The position numbers and the translations under genes are program-made. A DNA stretch of 52,923 bases from Mycolicibacterium peregrinum (GTDB taxonomy: Bacteria > Actinomycetota > Actinomycetes > Mycobacteriales > Mycobacteriaceae): NCBI RefSeq assembly GCF_001665625.1, contig NZ_LZSY01000169.1:1-52923 (forward strand). Reading direction: 5' to 3'. The notes beneath the pieces are model-generated. The model saw only the letters and a list, made by a program, of their open reading frames with translations. It made no database searches and was not told where the DNA came from. Positions 28,601 through 35,827 of the stretch are shown piece after piece (the first letter of the stretch is position 1; each line of letters begins with the position of its first letter).

Positions 28601-29375
28601 GGTGTTGTGGGAGGCGCAGTTCGGCGACTTCGTCAACGGCGCCCAGTCGATCATCGACGAGTTCATCAGCTCCGGTGAGGCCAAGTGGGGCCAGCTCTCC
28701 GACGTCGTGCTGCTGCTGCCGCACGGCCATGAGGGTCAGGGCCCCGACCACACCTCGGGCCGCATCGAGCGCTTCCTGCAGCTGTGGGCCGAGGGCTCGA
28801 TGACCATCGCGGTGCCGTCCACTCCGGCGAACTACTTCCACCTGTTGCGCCGGCACGGCATGGACGGCATCCAGCGTCCGCTGATCGTCTTCACCCCGAA
28901 GTCGATGCTGCGCAACAAGGCCGCGGTCAGCGACATCCGCGACTTCACCGAGAACAAGTTCCGTTCGGTGCTGGAGGAACCGGTCTACACCGACGGCGAG
29001 GGCGATCGCAGCAAGGTCACCCGCGTCCTGCTGTGCAGCGGCAAGATCTACTACGACCTGGCGGCCCGCAAGGCCAAGGACAACCGCGAAGACGTGGCGA
29101 TCGTTCGGCTCGAACAGCTCGCCCCGCTCCCGCGGCGCCGGTTGGCCGAGACGCTGGACCGCTACCCGAATGTCACCCAGAAGTTCTGGGTGCAGGAGGA
29201 GCCGGCCAACCAGGGCGCCTGGCCGTCACTCGGCCTGACCCTGCCCGAGGTGCTGCCGGACTACTTCAACCCGATCACCCGGATCTCGCGGCGCGCGATG
29301 TCGGCTCCGTCATCGGGGTCGTCGAAGGTGCATGCCGTCGAACAGCAGGAGATCATCGACCTGGCCTTCGGGTAA
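25671..29375 (+). CDS. kgd: Multifunctional 2-oxoglutarate metabolism enzyme Kgd (SucA-like E1/E2)
   Basis: A protein of 1234 residues. N-terminal [20 protein letters not shown] is the E1o-like helper segment; an Ala/Pro/Lys linker spans residues ~45-105; then a lipoyl-less E2o catalytic domain ([15 protein letters not shown] with the active-site His), and the ThDP-dependent E1 domain ([53 protein letters not shown]). It decarboxylates 2-oxoglutarate and serves in the KDH complex, in 2-hydroxy-3-oxoadipate synthesis and as the TCA-cycle branch inhibited by GarA. GTG 25671 (SSSPSPFG) has GAGGCG 10 nt upstream and matches the M. smegmatis start. Confidence 0.97.
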   Translation: [1234 protein letters not shown]

Positions 29376-29385
29376 CCCCAGCTGC

Positions 29386-29446
29386 GCGAGCGTGCGTGTC
29401 TGCAGGCCTACACGCCGGTATAGGCCAGCATTCTGCGCACGCTCGC
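29386..29446. repeat. 61-nt imperfect palindrome downstream of kgd
   Basis: Perfect 11-bp outer arms GCGAGCGTGCG (29386-29396) and CGCACGCTCGC (29436-29446) enclose an inner 6-bp stem GGCCTA/TAGGCC with a 10-nt loop; TGC/GCA pairs extend the inner stem past an A-A mismatch. It begins 10 bp after the kgd stop. It may end kgd transcription or be a dispersed intergenic palindromic element; I seem to recall similar arms at other mycobacterial loci but cannot check. Confidence 0.65.
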
Positions 29447-29512
29447 GGCCGGGTTTGAATCACCTCGCGCGCAACGGTGTGCGCAGCGTCGGGCGGTCAC
29501 TAGACAACTAGG

Positions 29513-30823
29513 GTGACTATCGCAGCCGCCCCGCCCACCGCCTCCACGGCGACGCCCGCCTCAGGAAACACGGTGCGCACGGCGGTGCTGGCCAGCGTGC
29601 TCGGGACGACGATCGAGTGGTACGACTTCTTCCTCTACGCCACCGCCGCCAGCCTGGTGTTCAACCACACCTTCTTCCCGGACCAGAGCTCGTTCGTCGG
29701 CACCATGCTGGCATTCGCCACGTTCGCGGTCGGGTTCGTCGTGCGGCCCATCGGCGGATTCGTGTTCGGCCACATCGGCGACCGGATCGGCCGCAAACGC
29801 ACGCTTGCCCTGACCATGCTGTTGATGGGTGCGGCCACCGCACTGATGGGAGTGCTGCCCACCGCGGCGCAGATCGGCGTCCTGGCCCCGATCCTGCTGC
29901 TGGTGCTGCGCGTGGTCCAGGGATTCGCCCTCGGCGGCGAGTGGGCCGGCGCGGTGCTGTTGGCCGTCGAGCACAGTCCCCGGCATCGCCGCGGACTGTT
30001 CGGCAGCATCCCGCAGGTCGGGCTCGCCCTGGGTCTGGCACTGGGCACCGGGGTGTTCGTGCTCCTGCAGCTGTGGCTGTCCGCAGAGGCGTTCCAGACC
30101 TACGGCTGGCGGATCGCGTTCCTGTTCAGCGTCGTGCTGGTGGTCTTCGGCGTCGTGGTGCGGTTCCGGGTGGCCGAGACGCCGGCATTCGAGAAGCTGC
30201 GCGACGACGACGAACGCTCGGCGGTCCCCGTCAAGGAGATCTTCCGGCCCCCGGCGTTGCGTTCGACCGTGCTCGGCCTGCTGTCGCGCTGGGGTGAGGG
30301 TGCCGCGTTCAACACCTGGGGCGTGTTCACCATCGCGTATGCCACGACGACGCTGCATCTGGGCAAGGTGCCGGTCCTGATCGTGGTGACCGCGGCGGCA
30401 CTGCTGATGGCGGTGCTACTGCCGGTGTCGGGTCTGCTCGCCGACAAGTTCAGCCCGAAGGCCGTCTACGCGTCGGGCATCGCCGCTTACGCCGTGGTGG
30501 TGTTTCCTGCCTTCGCATTGTTCAACACCGGCAGCATCACGGCCTATGCGGTGGGAATGTTGTTGGCGTTCGGCGTCATTCACGCCTGGTTCTACGGCGC
30601 GCAGGGCACGCTGTACGCGTCGTTGTTCCCGACGCGGACTCGCTACACCGGACTGTCGACGGTGTATCAGCTCTCGGGCGTCTACGCCTCGGGTCTGACC
30701 CCACTGATCCTCACCGCACTGATCGCCGCCGGCGGCGGCACGCCCTGGCTGGCGTGCGGATATCTGGTGGCCACCGCGGCGATCAGCGTGATCGCCACGC
30801 TGCAGTTGCGCCCACAGCATTGA
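29513..30823 (+). CDS. MFS metabolite:H+ symporter (MHS family, ShiA/ProP-like)
   Basis: A protein of 436 residues with 12 helices. MHS hallmarks: SVLGTTIEWYDFFLYATAAS in helix 1, GFVVRPIGGFVFGHIGDRIG with RKRTL (motif A), VVQGFALGGEWAGAVLL, and EHSPRHRRGLFGSIPQVG. Members take up dicarboxylates, shikimate, betaines or other small organic acids with protons. The substrate cannot be told; the neighbourhood of kgd suggests, weakly, an organic acid. GTG 29513 is the start consistent with the N-terminal tail length. Confidence 0.88.
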   Translation: MTIAAAPPTASTATPASGNTVRTAVLASVLGTTIEWYDFFLYATAASLVFNHTFFPDQSSFVGTMLAFATFAVGFVVRPIGGFVFGHIGDRIGRKRTLALTMLLMGAATALMGVLPTAAQIGVLAPILLLVLRVVQGFALGGEWAGAVLLAVEHSPRHRRGLFGSIPQVGLALGLALGTGVFVLLQLWLSAEAFQTYGWRIAFLFSVVLVVFGVVVRFRVAETPAFEKLRDDDERSAVPVKEIFRPPALRSTVLGLLSRWGEGAAFNTWGVFTIAYATTTLHLGKVPVLIVVTAAALLMAVLLPVSGLLADKFSPKAVYASGIAAYAVVVFPAFALFNTGSITAYAVGMLLAFGVIHAWFYGAQGTLYASLFPTRTRYTGLSTVYQLSGVYASGLTPLILTALIAAGGGTPWLACGYLVATAAISVIATLQLRPQH

Positions 30824-30841
30824 GCAAAAGGCCAGCACGAC

Positions 30842-31603
30842 TCAACACGTGAGTACCACCGGGCCGGATTCGGTGATCGCCACGGTGTTCTCGGTATGCG
30901 CGGTGCGGGAACCGTCGGCGGATCGGATGGTCCAGCCGTCGCGGTCGAAGACGATGCGGTCGGTACCGGCGGCCAACCACGGTTCCAGCGCCAGTGTGAT
31001 GCCGGCTCGCAGCTTCATGCCGCGACCGGGCTTGCCGCGGTTCGGTACATGCGGGTCCTCGTGCATCGTCCGGCCCAGTCCGTGCCCGCCGAACTCGAGG
31101 TTGACCGGGTAGCCGTAGTCGGCGGCGACGGCGCCGATGGCGGCCGAGATGTCACCGAGCCGGTTCCCCGGACGCGCGGCGGCGGTGCCGGCCTCCAACG
31201 CCTCCTCGGTGGCCCGAACCAACCGTGCATCGGCGGCCGACGGTGTCCCGACGATCACGGTGCGGGCCGCGTCGGCGACCCACCCGTCGATGGACACCGC
31301 GAAGTCCATGGTGAGCACGTCGCCGTCGGCCAGCCGGTAGTCGTGCGGAAGGCCGTGCAGCACAGCATCGTTGACCGACAGGCAGATGACATTGCGAAAC
31401 GGACCGCGGCCGAATGACGGGTCGTAATCCCAGTAACACGATTCGGCACCGCGACGCTTGACCATGTCGCGGGCGTGCAGTTCGAGGTCGAGCAGGTTGA
31501 CCCCGATATCCGCGAGCCCGCTCAGCTCGGCGAGCACGTCGGCCACGAACCGTCCGGTGACCCGCATCTTCTCGATCTCGGCGGCGGTCTTCAGCTCGAT
31601 CAT
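30842..31603 (-). CDS. map: Type I methionine aminopeptidase (additional paralogue)
   Basis: A protein of 253 residues. The metal ligands are recognisable: Asp in LTMDFAVSIDGWVADAART (two Asp), His in FGGHGLGRTMHEDP, Glu in TLALEPWL and Glu in TAHTENTVAI. The catalytic His lies in NDAVLHGLP. It removes N-terminal methionine from new proteins. The N-terminal SH3-linker extension of MapB-type mycobacterial enzymes is absent. ATG 31603 has AAGGG 7 nt upstream; GTG 31609 is too close to it. It faces an XRE regulator across two palindromes, so it is probably conditionally expressed. Confidence 0.92.
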   Translation of the reverse strand: MIELKTAAEIEKMRVTGRFVADVLAELSGLADIGVNLLDLELHARDMVKRRGAESCYWDYDPSFGRGPFRNVICLSVNDAVLHGLPHDYRLADGDVLTMDFAVSIDGWVADAARTVIVGTPSAADARLVRATEEALEAGTAAARPGNRLGDISAAIGAVAADYGYPVNLEFGGHGLGRTMHEDPHVPNRGKPGRGMKLRAGITLALEPWLAAGTDRIVFDRDGWTIRSADGSRTAHTENTVAITESGPVVLTC

Positions 31604-31618
31604 GTCCACACCCTTCTC

Positions 31619-31632
31619 GGTATTTAAATACC
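31619..31632. promoter_or_regulatory. Palindromic operator 1 (map side)
   Basis: GGTATTTAAATACC is a perfect 14-bp palindrome. On the minus strand it contains TATTTA at a position suited to a map -10, with a leader of about 12 nt. It is 23 bp, centre to centre, from the closely similar palindrome on the XRE side. Confidence 0.75.
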
Positions 31633-31641
31633 AACACTAGC

Positions 31642-31655
31642 GGTATATAAATACC
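31642..31655. promoter_or_regulatory. Palindromic operator 2 (XRE side)
   Basis: GGTATATAAATACC differs from operator 1 at one position and is palindromic except at that position; flanking C and G extend it to 16 bp. It ends 17 bp before the XRE GTG. The pair is the natural target of the adjacent small HTH protein. Confidence 0.75.
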
Positions 31656-31672
31656 GGCGCTACCGTGGTGAC

Positions 31673-31933
31673 GTGGTCCGCACCCCACTCACCCCCGCAC
31701 AGATCGCTGCCGGCCGCCGACTCGGCGAGACCCTGCGTGCCACCCGGGGCGCCCGCCCGCTCGACGAGATCGCCGCGCACGCCGGCATCTCCCCGGAGAC
31801 GTTGCGCAAGATCGAGACCGGACGGCTGCCCTCCCCGGCGTTCGGCACGGTCGTCGGACTGAGCGACGCCCTGGGAATTCCGCTGGAGACGCTGGCCGAA
31901 GTCTGGCGACCGGTGCGCGCGGCCGCGTCGTAG
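31673..31933 (+). CDS. Small XRE-family helix-turn-helix regulator
   Basis: A protein of 86 residues that is almost wholly an HTH_3 domain: GRRLGETLRATRGARPLDEI, AAHAGISPETLRKIETGRLP (recognition helix) and VVGLSDALGIPLETLAEVW. GTG 31673 lies 6 nt after TACCGT (31661-31666) with no Shine-Dalgarno, fitting a leaderless mRNA. It probably binds the two palindromes in the 69-bp gap to map and controls both genes. No toxin-like partner other than map is next to it. Confidence 0.88.
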   Translation: MVRTPLTPAQIAAGRRLGETLRATRGARPLDEIAAHAGISPETLRKIETGRLPSPAFGTVVGLSDALGIPLETLAEVWRPVRAAAS

Positions 31934-31971
31934 CCCACCAGCTACCGGCCGACCTGGCTACCGTGGGTGAA

Positions 31972-32742
31972 ATGGACTCCCCCGATTACGGATTCGACGG
32001 CGATTACAACACGGTGTCCGCGCCCGCCCAGGCCGCGATCGCCGGCGGTGCGTTTACCGCCCTACTGGTCGCGACGATCGTCAACATCGCCCGCAGTCGA
32101 CGCCGAACCGCCTGTCTCACAGGTGCTTCCGCCGCTCTTCTGGCGAGCACCGTTTCGTCGTTCGTGCACACCACCCGCCGCGGCAAGTTCGCAGTGTGGA
32201 GCGACATCCTCGATGGCCTGGCCCTGCGCGGCGATGAGACGCTGCTCGATCTCGGCTGCGGCCGCGGCGCGGTGCTTCATGCCGCGGCAAAACGACTTCC
32301 ACGCGGACGCGCACTCGGCGTCGATCTGTGGCGCGCCGATCAGACCGGCAACTCGCCGGAACAGACTCTGGCCAACGCCGCAGCCGAGGGCGTCGCCGAC
32401 CGGGTCGAGGTCCACACCGGCGACATGACCGCCCTGCCCTTCGACGATGCCAGCGTCGACGTCATCGTCAGCAGCCTGGCCATCCACAACATCCCCGATC
32501 GGGCCGGGCGGTCCCGTGCTCTCGACGAAGCCGCCAGAGTGCTGCGCCCGGGCGGCCGGCTGGCCATCGCCGACATCTGGGAAACACGTCGCCATTCCGA
32601 GCGTCTGTGCGCCAACGGCTGGCAGCATGTGCAGCGACAGAATCTCGGCTGGCGGATGTGGTGGGGCGGCCCCTACGTCGGAACCCACCTGGTGACAGCG
32701 ACCAAGCCGGCCAACACAACCGGGACCGCGGGTACCGGGTAA
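31972..32742 (+). CDS. Class I SAM-dependent methyltransferase with N-terminal membrane segments
   Basis: A protein of 256 residues. Two hydrophobic stretches near the N-terminus (AIAGGAFTALLVATIVNIA and ACLTGASAALLASTVSSFV) anchor it in the membrane. The Rossmann SAM site follows: LLDLGCGRGAVLHAAAKRLP (motif I), GVDLWRADQTG, FDDASVDVIVSSLAIHNIPD and LRPGGRLAIADIWE. The substrate is unknown. ATG 31972 is 7 nt after TACCGT (31959-31964); GTG 31963 is an alternative. It lies 38 bp after the XRE gene. Confidence 0.82.
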   Translation: MDSPDYGFDGDYNTVSAPAQAAIAGGAFTALLVATIVNIARSRRRTACLTGASAALLASTVSSFVHTTRRGKFAVWSDILDGLALRGDETLLDLGCGRGAVLHAAAKRLPRGRALGVDLWRADQTGNSPEQTLANAAAEGVADRVEVHTGDMTALPFDDASVDVIVSSLAIHNIPDRAGRSRALDEAARVLRPGGRLAIADIWETRRHSERLCANGWQHVQRQNLGWRMWWGGPYVGTHLVTATKPANTTGTAGTG

Positions 32743-32778
32743 TCTCGACGCAAGTCGAACGACACAAGGGAGTGTTCT

Positions 32779-33603
32779 ATGGAGGGCTTCGCCGGAAAGG
32801 TCGCCGTCGTGACCGGCGCCGGATCAGGCATCGGACAGGCGCTGGCCATCGAGCTCGGACGTTCCGGGGCCAAGGTGGCGATCTGCGACGTCGATACCGA
32901 GGGACTCGCGGTTACGGAGGAACGCCTCAAGGCGATCGGCGCCGAGGTCAAGACCGACCGGATCGATGTCACCGAGCGCGAGGCCTTCCTGCTCTACGCA
33001 GACGCGGTCAAGGAGCATTTCGGCAAGGTCAACCAGATCTACAACAACGCAGGCATCGCGTTCACCGGTGACGTCGAGATCAGTCAGTTCAAGGACATCG
33101 AGCGGGTGATGGACGTGGACTTCTGGGGCGTCGTCAACGGCACCAAGGCCTTCCTGCCGCACCTGATCGAATCCGGCGACGGACACGTCATCAACGTCTC
33201 CAGCCTGTTCGGCATCTTCTCGGTTCCGGGCCAGGCCGCCTACAACTCGGCCAAGTTCGCGGTGCGCGGCTTCACCGAGGCCCTGCGTCAGGAGATGGCT
33301 CTGGCCAAGCATCCGGTCAAGGTGACCTGTGTGCACCCCGGCGGGATCAAGACCGCCATCGCCCGCAACGCCACCGCCGCCGAGGGACTGGATCAGGAGG
33401 CACTCGCCGAGACCTTCGACCGGAAACTGGCCAACACCACCCCGCAGCGCGCGGCCACGATCATCCTCGAAGCGGTGCGCAAGGACCGGGCACGGGTACT
33501 CGTCGGCGCCGACGCCAAGGTCCTCGATGTCATCGTGCGGATCACCGGCTCGGCGTACCAGAAGCTGTTCGCGGGCGCGATGGGGCGGATGCTCCCCCGC
33601 TGA
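32779..33603 (+). CDS. Short-chain dehydrogenase/reductase (Rv1245c homologue)
   Basis: A protein of 274 residues. Classical SDR motifs: AVVTGAGSGIGQALAIELGR, NNAG in IYNNAGIAF, VINVSSLFG (Ser) and YNSAKFAVRG (Tyr/Lys). The Asp in AICDVDTEGL favours NAD(H). The C-terminal extension (VLVGADAKVLDVIVRITGSA) is typical of the mycobacterial Rv1245c group. ATG 32779 has AAGGGAG (32766-32772) 6 nt upstream. The substrate is unknown. It is convergent with lpqZ. Confidence 0.87.
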   Translation: MEGFAGKVAVVTGAGSGIGQALAIELGRSGAKVAICDVDTEGLAVTEERLKAIGAEVKTDRIDVTEREAFLLYADAVKEHFGKVNQIYNNAGIAFTGDVEISQFKDIERVMDVDFWGVVNGTKAFLPHLIESGDGHVINVSSLFGIFSVPGQAAYNSAKFAVRGFTEALRQEMALAKHPVKVTCVHPGGIKTAIARNATAAEGLDQEALAETFDRKLANTTPQRAATIILEAVRKDRARVLVGADAKVLDVIVRITGSAYQKLFAGAMGRMLPR

Positions 33604-33622
33604 CGCCGAGGGTTACCGAGGG

Positions 33623-34474
33623 CTAGTGGCCCAGCGGGTTGGACTGGAGAAATTCGTCGGCCACCGCACCGGGATCCTTGCCCTCGGCGACCTGTCTGCG
33701 CATGTCGGCCAGCGATCCGGTGTCCAGGACGCCGGCGATCTCGTTGAGCGCCAGAACCTGGCGTTCGTTCAGTGTGTTGCGGCGATACAGCGGCACCACG
33801 TTCTCACCGCGGATCAGCGCCGTCTTGTCGGCCAGCACGGTCAGGTCCGACGGGATCGCCGGATCGGCTGTCGTGGACCAGGCTGCGTTGATCTTCCCCG
33901 CACGTAATGCGGCGAACAGGCTCTTGTCGTCGGCGAATGTGACGGCCTTCGGCAGAGTGCAGGACCCCACCGCCTCGGGCACCGAGGAACCGACCACGGC
34001 ACCCGGCCGTGCCTGGGCACAGTTGCGGCGCAGCGCGCTCAGATCGGTCCCGCCCCACGCCGTGGCGGTGGCCTCGGCGACCACCAGCGCGGGCTTGTCC
34101 TGTGCCGACATGGTGTAGTCGCCGGCCGCGACGCCTTCGGGCAGCGCCGAGACCAGGTCCCGGTAGACCTGCTCATCCGCGCGGGCCGTGGCGGCCGGAT
34201 CCAGCCGCGTCAGGAACCGGCCGGTGAACCCCGGCTGCACGATCACCGATCCCGAATCCAGCACCCCGAGGCTGCCGTCGGTCTCGGTGACCACGGCCGG
34301 CGTGCCGTAATAGCGCAGTGCCGCGGCATACAGATGACCGAGCAGTGCCGACTCCGGCGCCGGCCCCGCCCCGACCGCGAGAGCAGCCGAGGCCGAGTTG
34401 GACGCGCAGCCCCCCAACACTGCCACGAGCAGCGTCGACATGGTCAACAGCGCCAACGCCAGAGTTCGGCGCAT
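33623..34474 (-). CDS. lpqZ: Lipoprotein LpqZ, ABC-type substrate-binding (OpuAC-like)
   Basis: A protein of 283 residues. The signal MRRTLALALLTMSTLLVAVL followed by the lipobox GGC gives an acylated cysteine at about residue 23. The body shows the glycine-betaine-type binding fold: VIVQPGFTGRFLTRL, MSAQDKPALVVAEATA, INAAWSTTADPAIPSDLTVL and ALNEIAGVLDTGSLADMRRQ. It matches Rv1244. No permease or ATPase gene is adjacent, so its transporter must lie elsewhere. It begins 8 nt after the malic enzyme stop, suggesting one transcript. Confidence 0.85.
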   Translation of the reverse strand: MRRTLALALLTMSTLLVAVLGGCASNSASAALAVGAGPAPESALLGHLYAAALRYYGTPAVVTETDGSLGVLDSGSVIVQPGFTGRFLTRLDPAATARADEQVYRDLVSALPEGVAAGDYTMSAQDKPALVVAEATATAWGGTDLSALRRNCAQARPGAVVGSSVPEAVGSCTLPKAVTFADDKSLFAALRAGKINAAWSTTADPAIPSDLTVLADKTALIRGENVVPLYRRNTLNERQVLALNEIAGVLDTGSLADMRRQVAEGKDPGAVADEFLQSNPLGH

Positions 34475-34482
34475 TCGCGAAC

Positions 34483-35694
34483 TCAGGATTCTGCGGTATC
34501 AGACGCCGCTGCGACCGCGGCCGCAACCGCGGGACCGACCCGCGGATCGAGCGCACTGGGCACGATGTGGTCGACCGCCAGATCGTCGCCCACGACCGAG
34601 AAGATCGCCTCGGCAGCCGCCACCTTCATCTTCTCGGTGATACGACGGGCACCGGCGTCGAGCGCCCCGCGGAACACGCCCGGGAAGGCCAACACGTTGT
34701 TGATCTGGTTGGGGAAGTCGCTGCGTCCGGTTGCCACCACCGCGGCGTACTTGCGGGCCGCGTCCGGGTGGATCTCCGGGTCCGGGTTGGACAGCGCGAA
34801 GACGATGGAGTTGGGAGCCATCGTCGCGATGAGCTCCTCGGGCACGACGCCGGCCGACACCCCGAGGAACACGTCGGCTCCCTCGAGCGCCTCGGCCACC
34901 CCACCGGTGAGCTTGCGCGGGTTGGTGCGCCCGGCCAGCTCGGCCTTGAAGGAATTGAGGTTGTCACGACCCGAGTGCACGATGCCCTGCGAGTCGAGCA
35001 CGACGACGTCGGTGATGCCCTTGTTCAGCAGGATGTTGGCACACGCCACACCCGCTGCACCGGCGCCCGAGATGACGACGCGCAGTGCATGGATGTCACG
35101 CTCGAGGACCTTCGTGGCGCCCAGCAGCGCGGCCAGCACCACGATCGCCGTGCCGTGCTGGTCGTCGTGCATGACCGGGCAGTCCAGCGCCTCGATGACC
35201 CGGCGCTCGATCTCGAAGCACCGCGGCGCCGAGATGTCCTCCAGGTTCACCGCGCCGAAGGTCGGACGCAGCCGGATCAGGGTCTCGACGATCTCGTCGG
35301 GATCCTTGGTGTCCAGCACGATCGGGATCGAGTTCAGCCCGCCGAAGGACTTGAACAGCGCGCTCTTGCCCTCCATGACCGGCAGCGACGCCGCGGGGCC
35401 GATATCGCCGAGGCCCAGCACCGCGGTGCCGTCGCTGACCACCGCGACCAGGCGGTTGGCCCAGGTGTACTTGGCAGCGAGCGTGTGATCCGTGGCGATC
35501 GCCCGGCTCACCTGGGCGACACCAGGGGTATAGGCGATCGACAGCGCACGCTGGGTGTCCAGCGGCTCCTTCAACTCGACCGAGAGCTTTCCGCCTTCAT
35601 GAGCATCGAAGATCTCGGCGTCTTCGATGACAACTTGCGGGGTGCGCTCCGCTGACGAGCGCTCGGACGAGGAGGCGACTGTACTTTCCGACAC
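34483..35694 (-). CDS. NAD(P)-dependent malic enzyme
   Basis: A protein of 403 residues of the short bacterial type. It has AYTPGVAQVSRAIA, VSDGTAVLGLGDIGPAASLP, DISAPRCFEIE, MHDDQHGTAIVVLAALLGA, the dinucleotide-binding VVISGAGAAGVACANIL and ALSNPDPEIHPD. It decarboxylates malate to pyruvate, linking the TCA cycle with pyruvate and NAD(P)H supply. The start GTG 35694 lies 6 nt after TACCCT with no Shine-Dalgarno (leaderless); ATG 35718 upstream overlaps that box. It heads an apparent operon with lpqZ. Confidence 0.92.
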   Translation of the reverse strand: MSESTVASSSERSSAERTPQVVIEDAEIFDAHEGGKLSVELKEPLDTQRALSIAYTPGVAQVSRAIATDHTLAAKYTWANRLVAVVSDGTAVLGLGDIGPAASLPVMEGKSALFKSFGGLNSIPIVLDTKDPDEIVETLIRLRPTFGAVNLEDISAPRCFEIERRVIEALDCPVMHDDQHGTAIVVLAALLGATKVLERDIHALRVVISGAGAAGVACANILLNKGITDVVVLDSQGIVHSGRDNLNSFKAELAGRTNPRKLTGGVAEALEGADVFLGVSAGVVPEELIATMAPNSIVFALSNPDPEIHPDAARKYAAVVATGRSDFPNQINNVLAFPGVFRGALDAGARRITEKMKVAAAEAIFSVVGDDLAVDHIVPSALDPRVGPAVAAAVAAASDTAES

Positions 35695-35750
35695 GGCGCA
35701 AGGGTACTTCAATGCCAATTCTCACAGGGCCCGGTTCCCCGCTGGTGAGC

Positions 35751-35775
35751 GTTACTTAACAGTAACTACGCGTAG
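35751..35775. promoter_or_regulatory. Adjoining dyads between malic enzyme and corA
   Basis: GTTACTTAACAGTAAC (35751-35766; perfect 6-bp arms) abuts the perfect palindrome CTACGCGTAG (35766-35775). The pair sits in the 133-bp divergent gap, 53-77 nt before the corA ATG and about 57-81 nt before the malic enzyme GTG. The regulator is unknown. Confidence 0.5.
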
Positions 35776-35827
35776 CATTCTCTGTGCTGATCAGGTAGCT
35801 GCACACCGCGCAGGAAGGTCGCAGATC

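Noticed and set aside
31673..31933. XRE protein as the antitoxin of a toxin-antitoxin pair
   Set aside because: The divergent partner is an intact methionine aminopeptidase with all metal ligands, and the downstream gene is a methyltransferase; no toxin fold is present.
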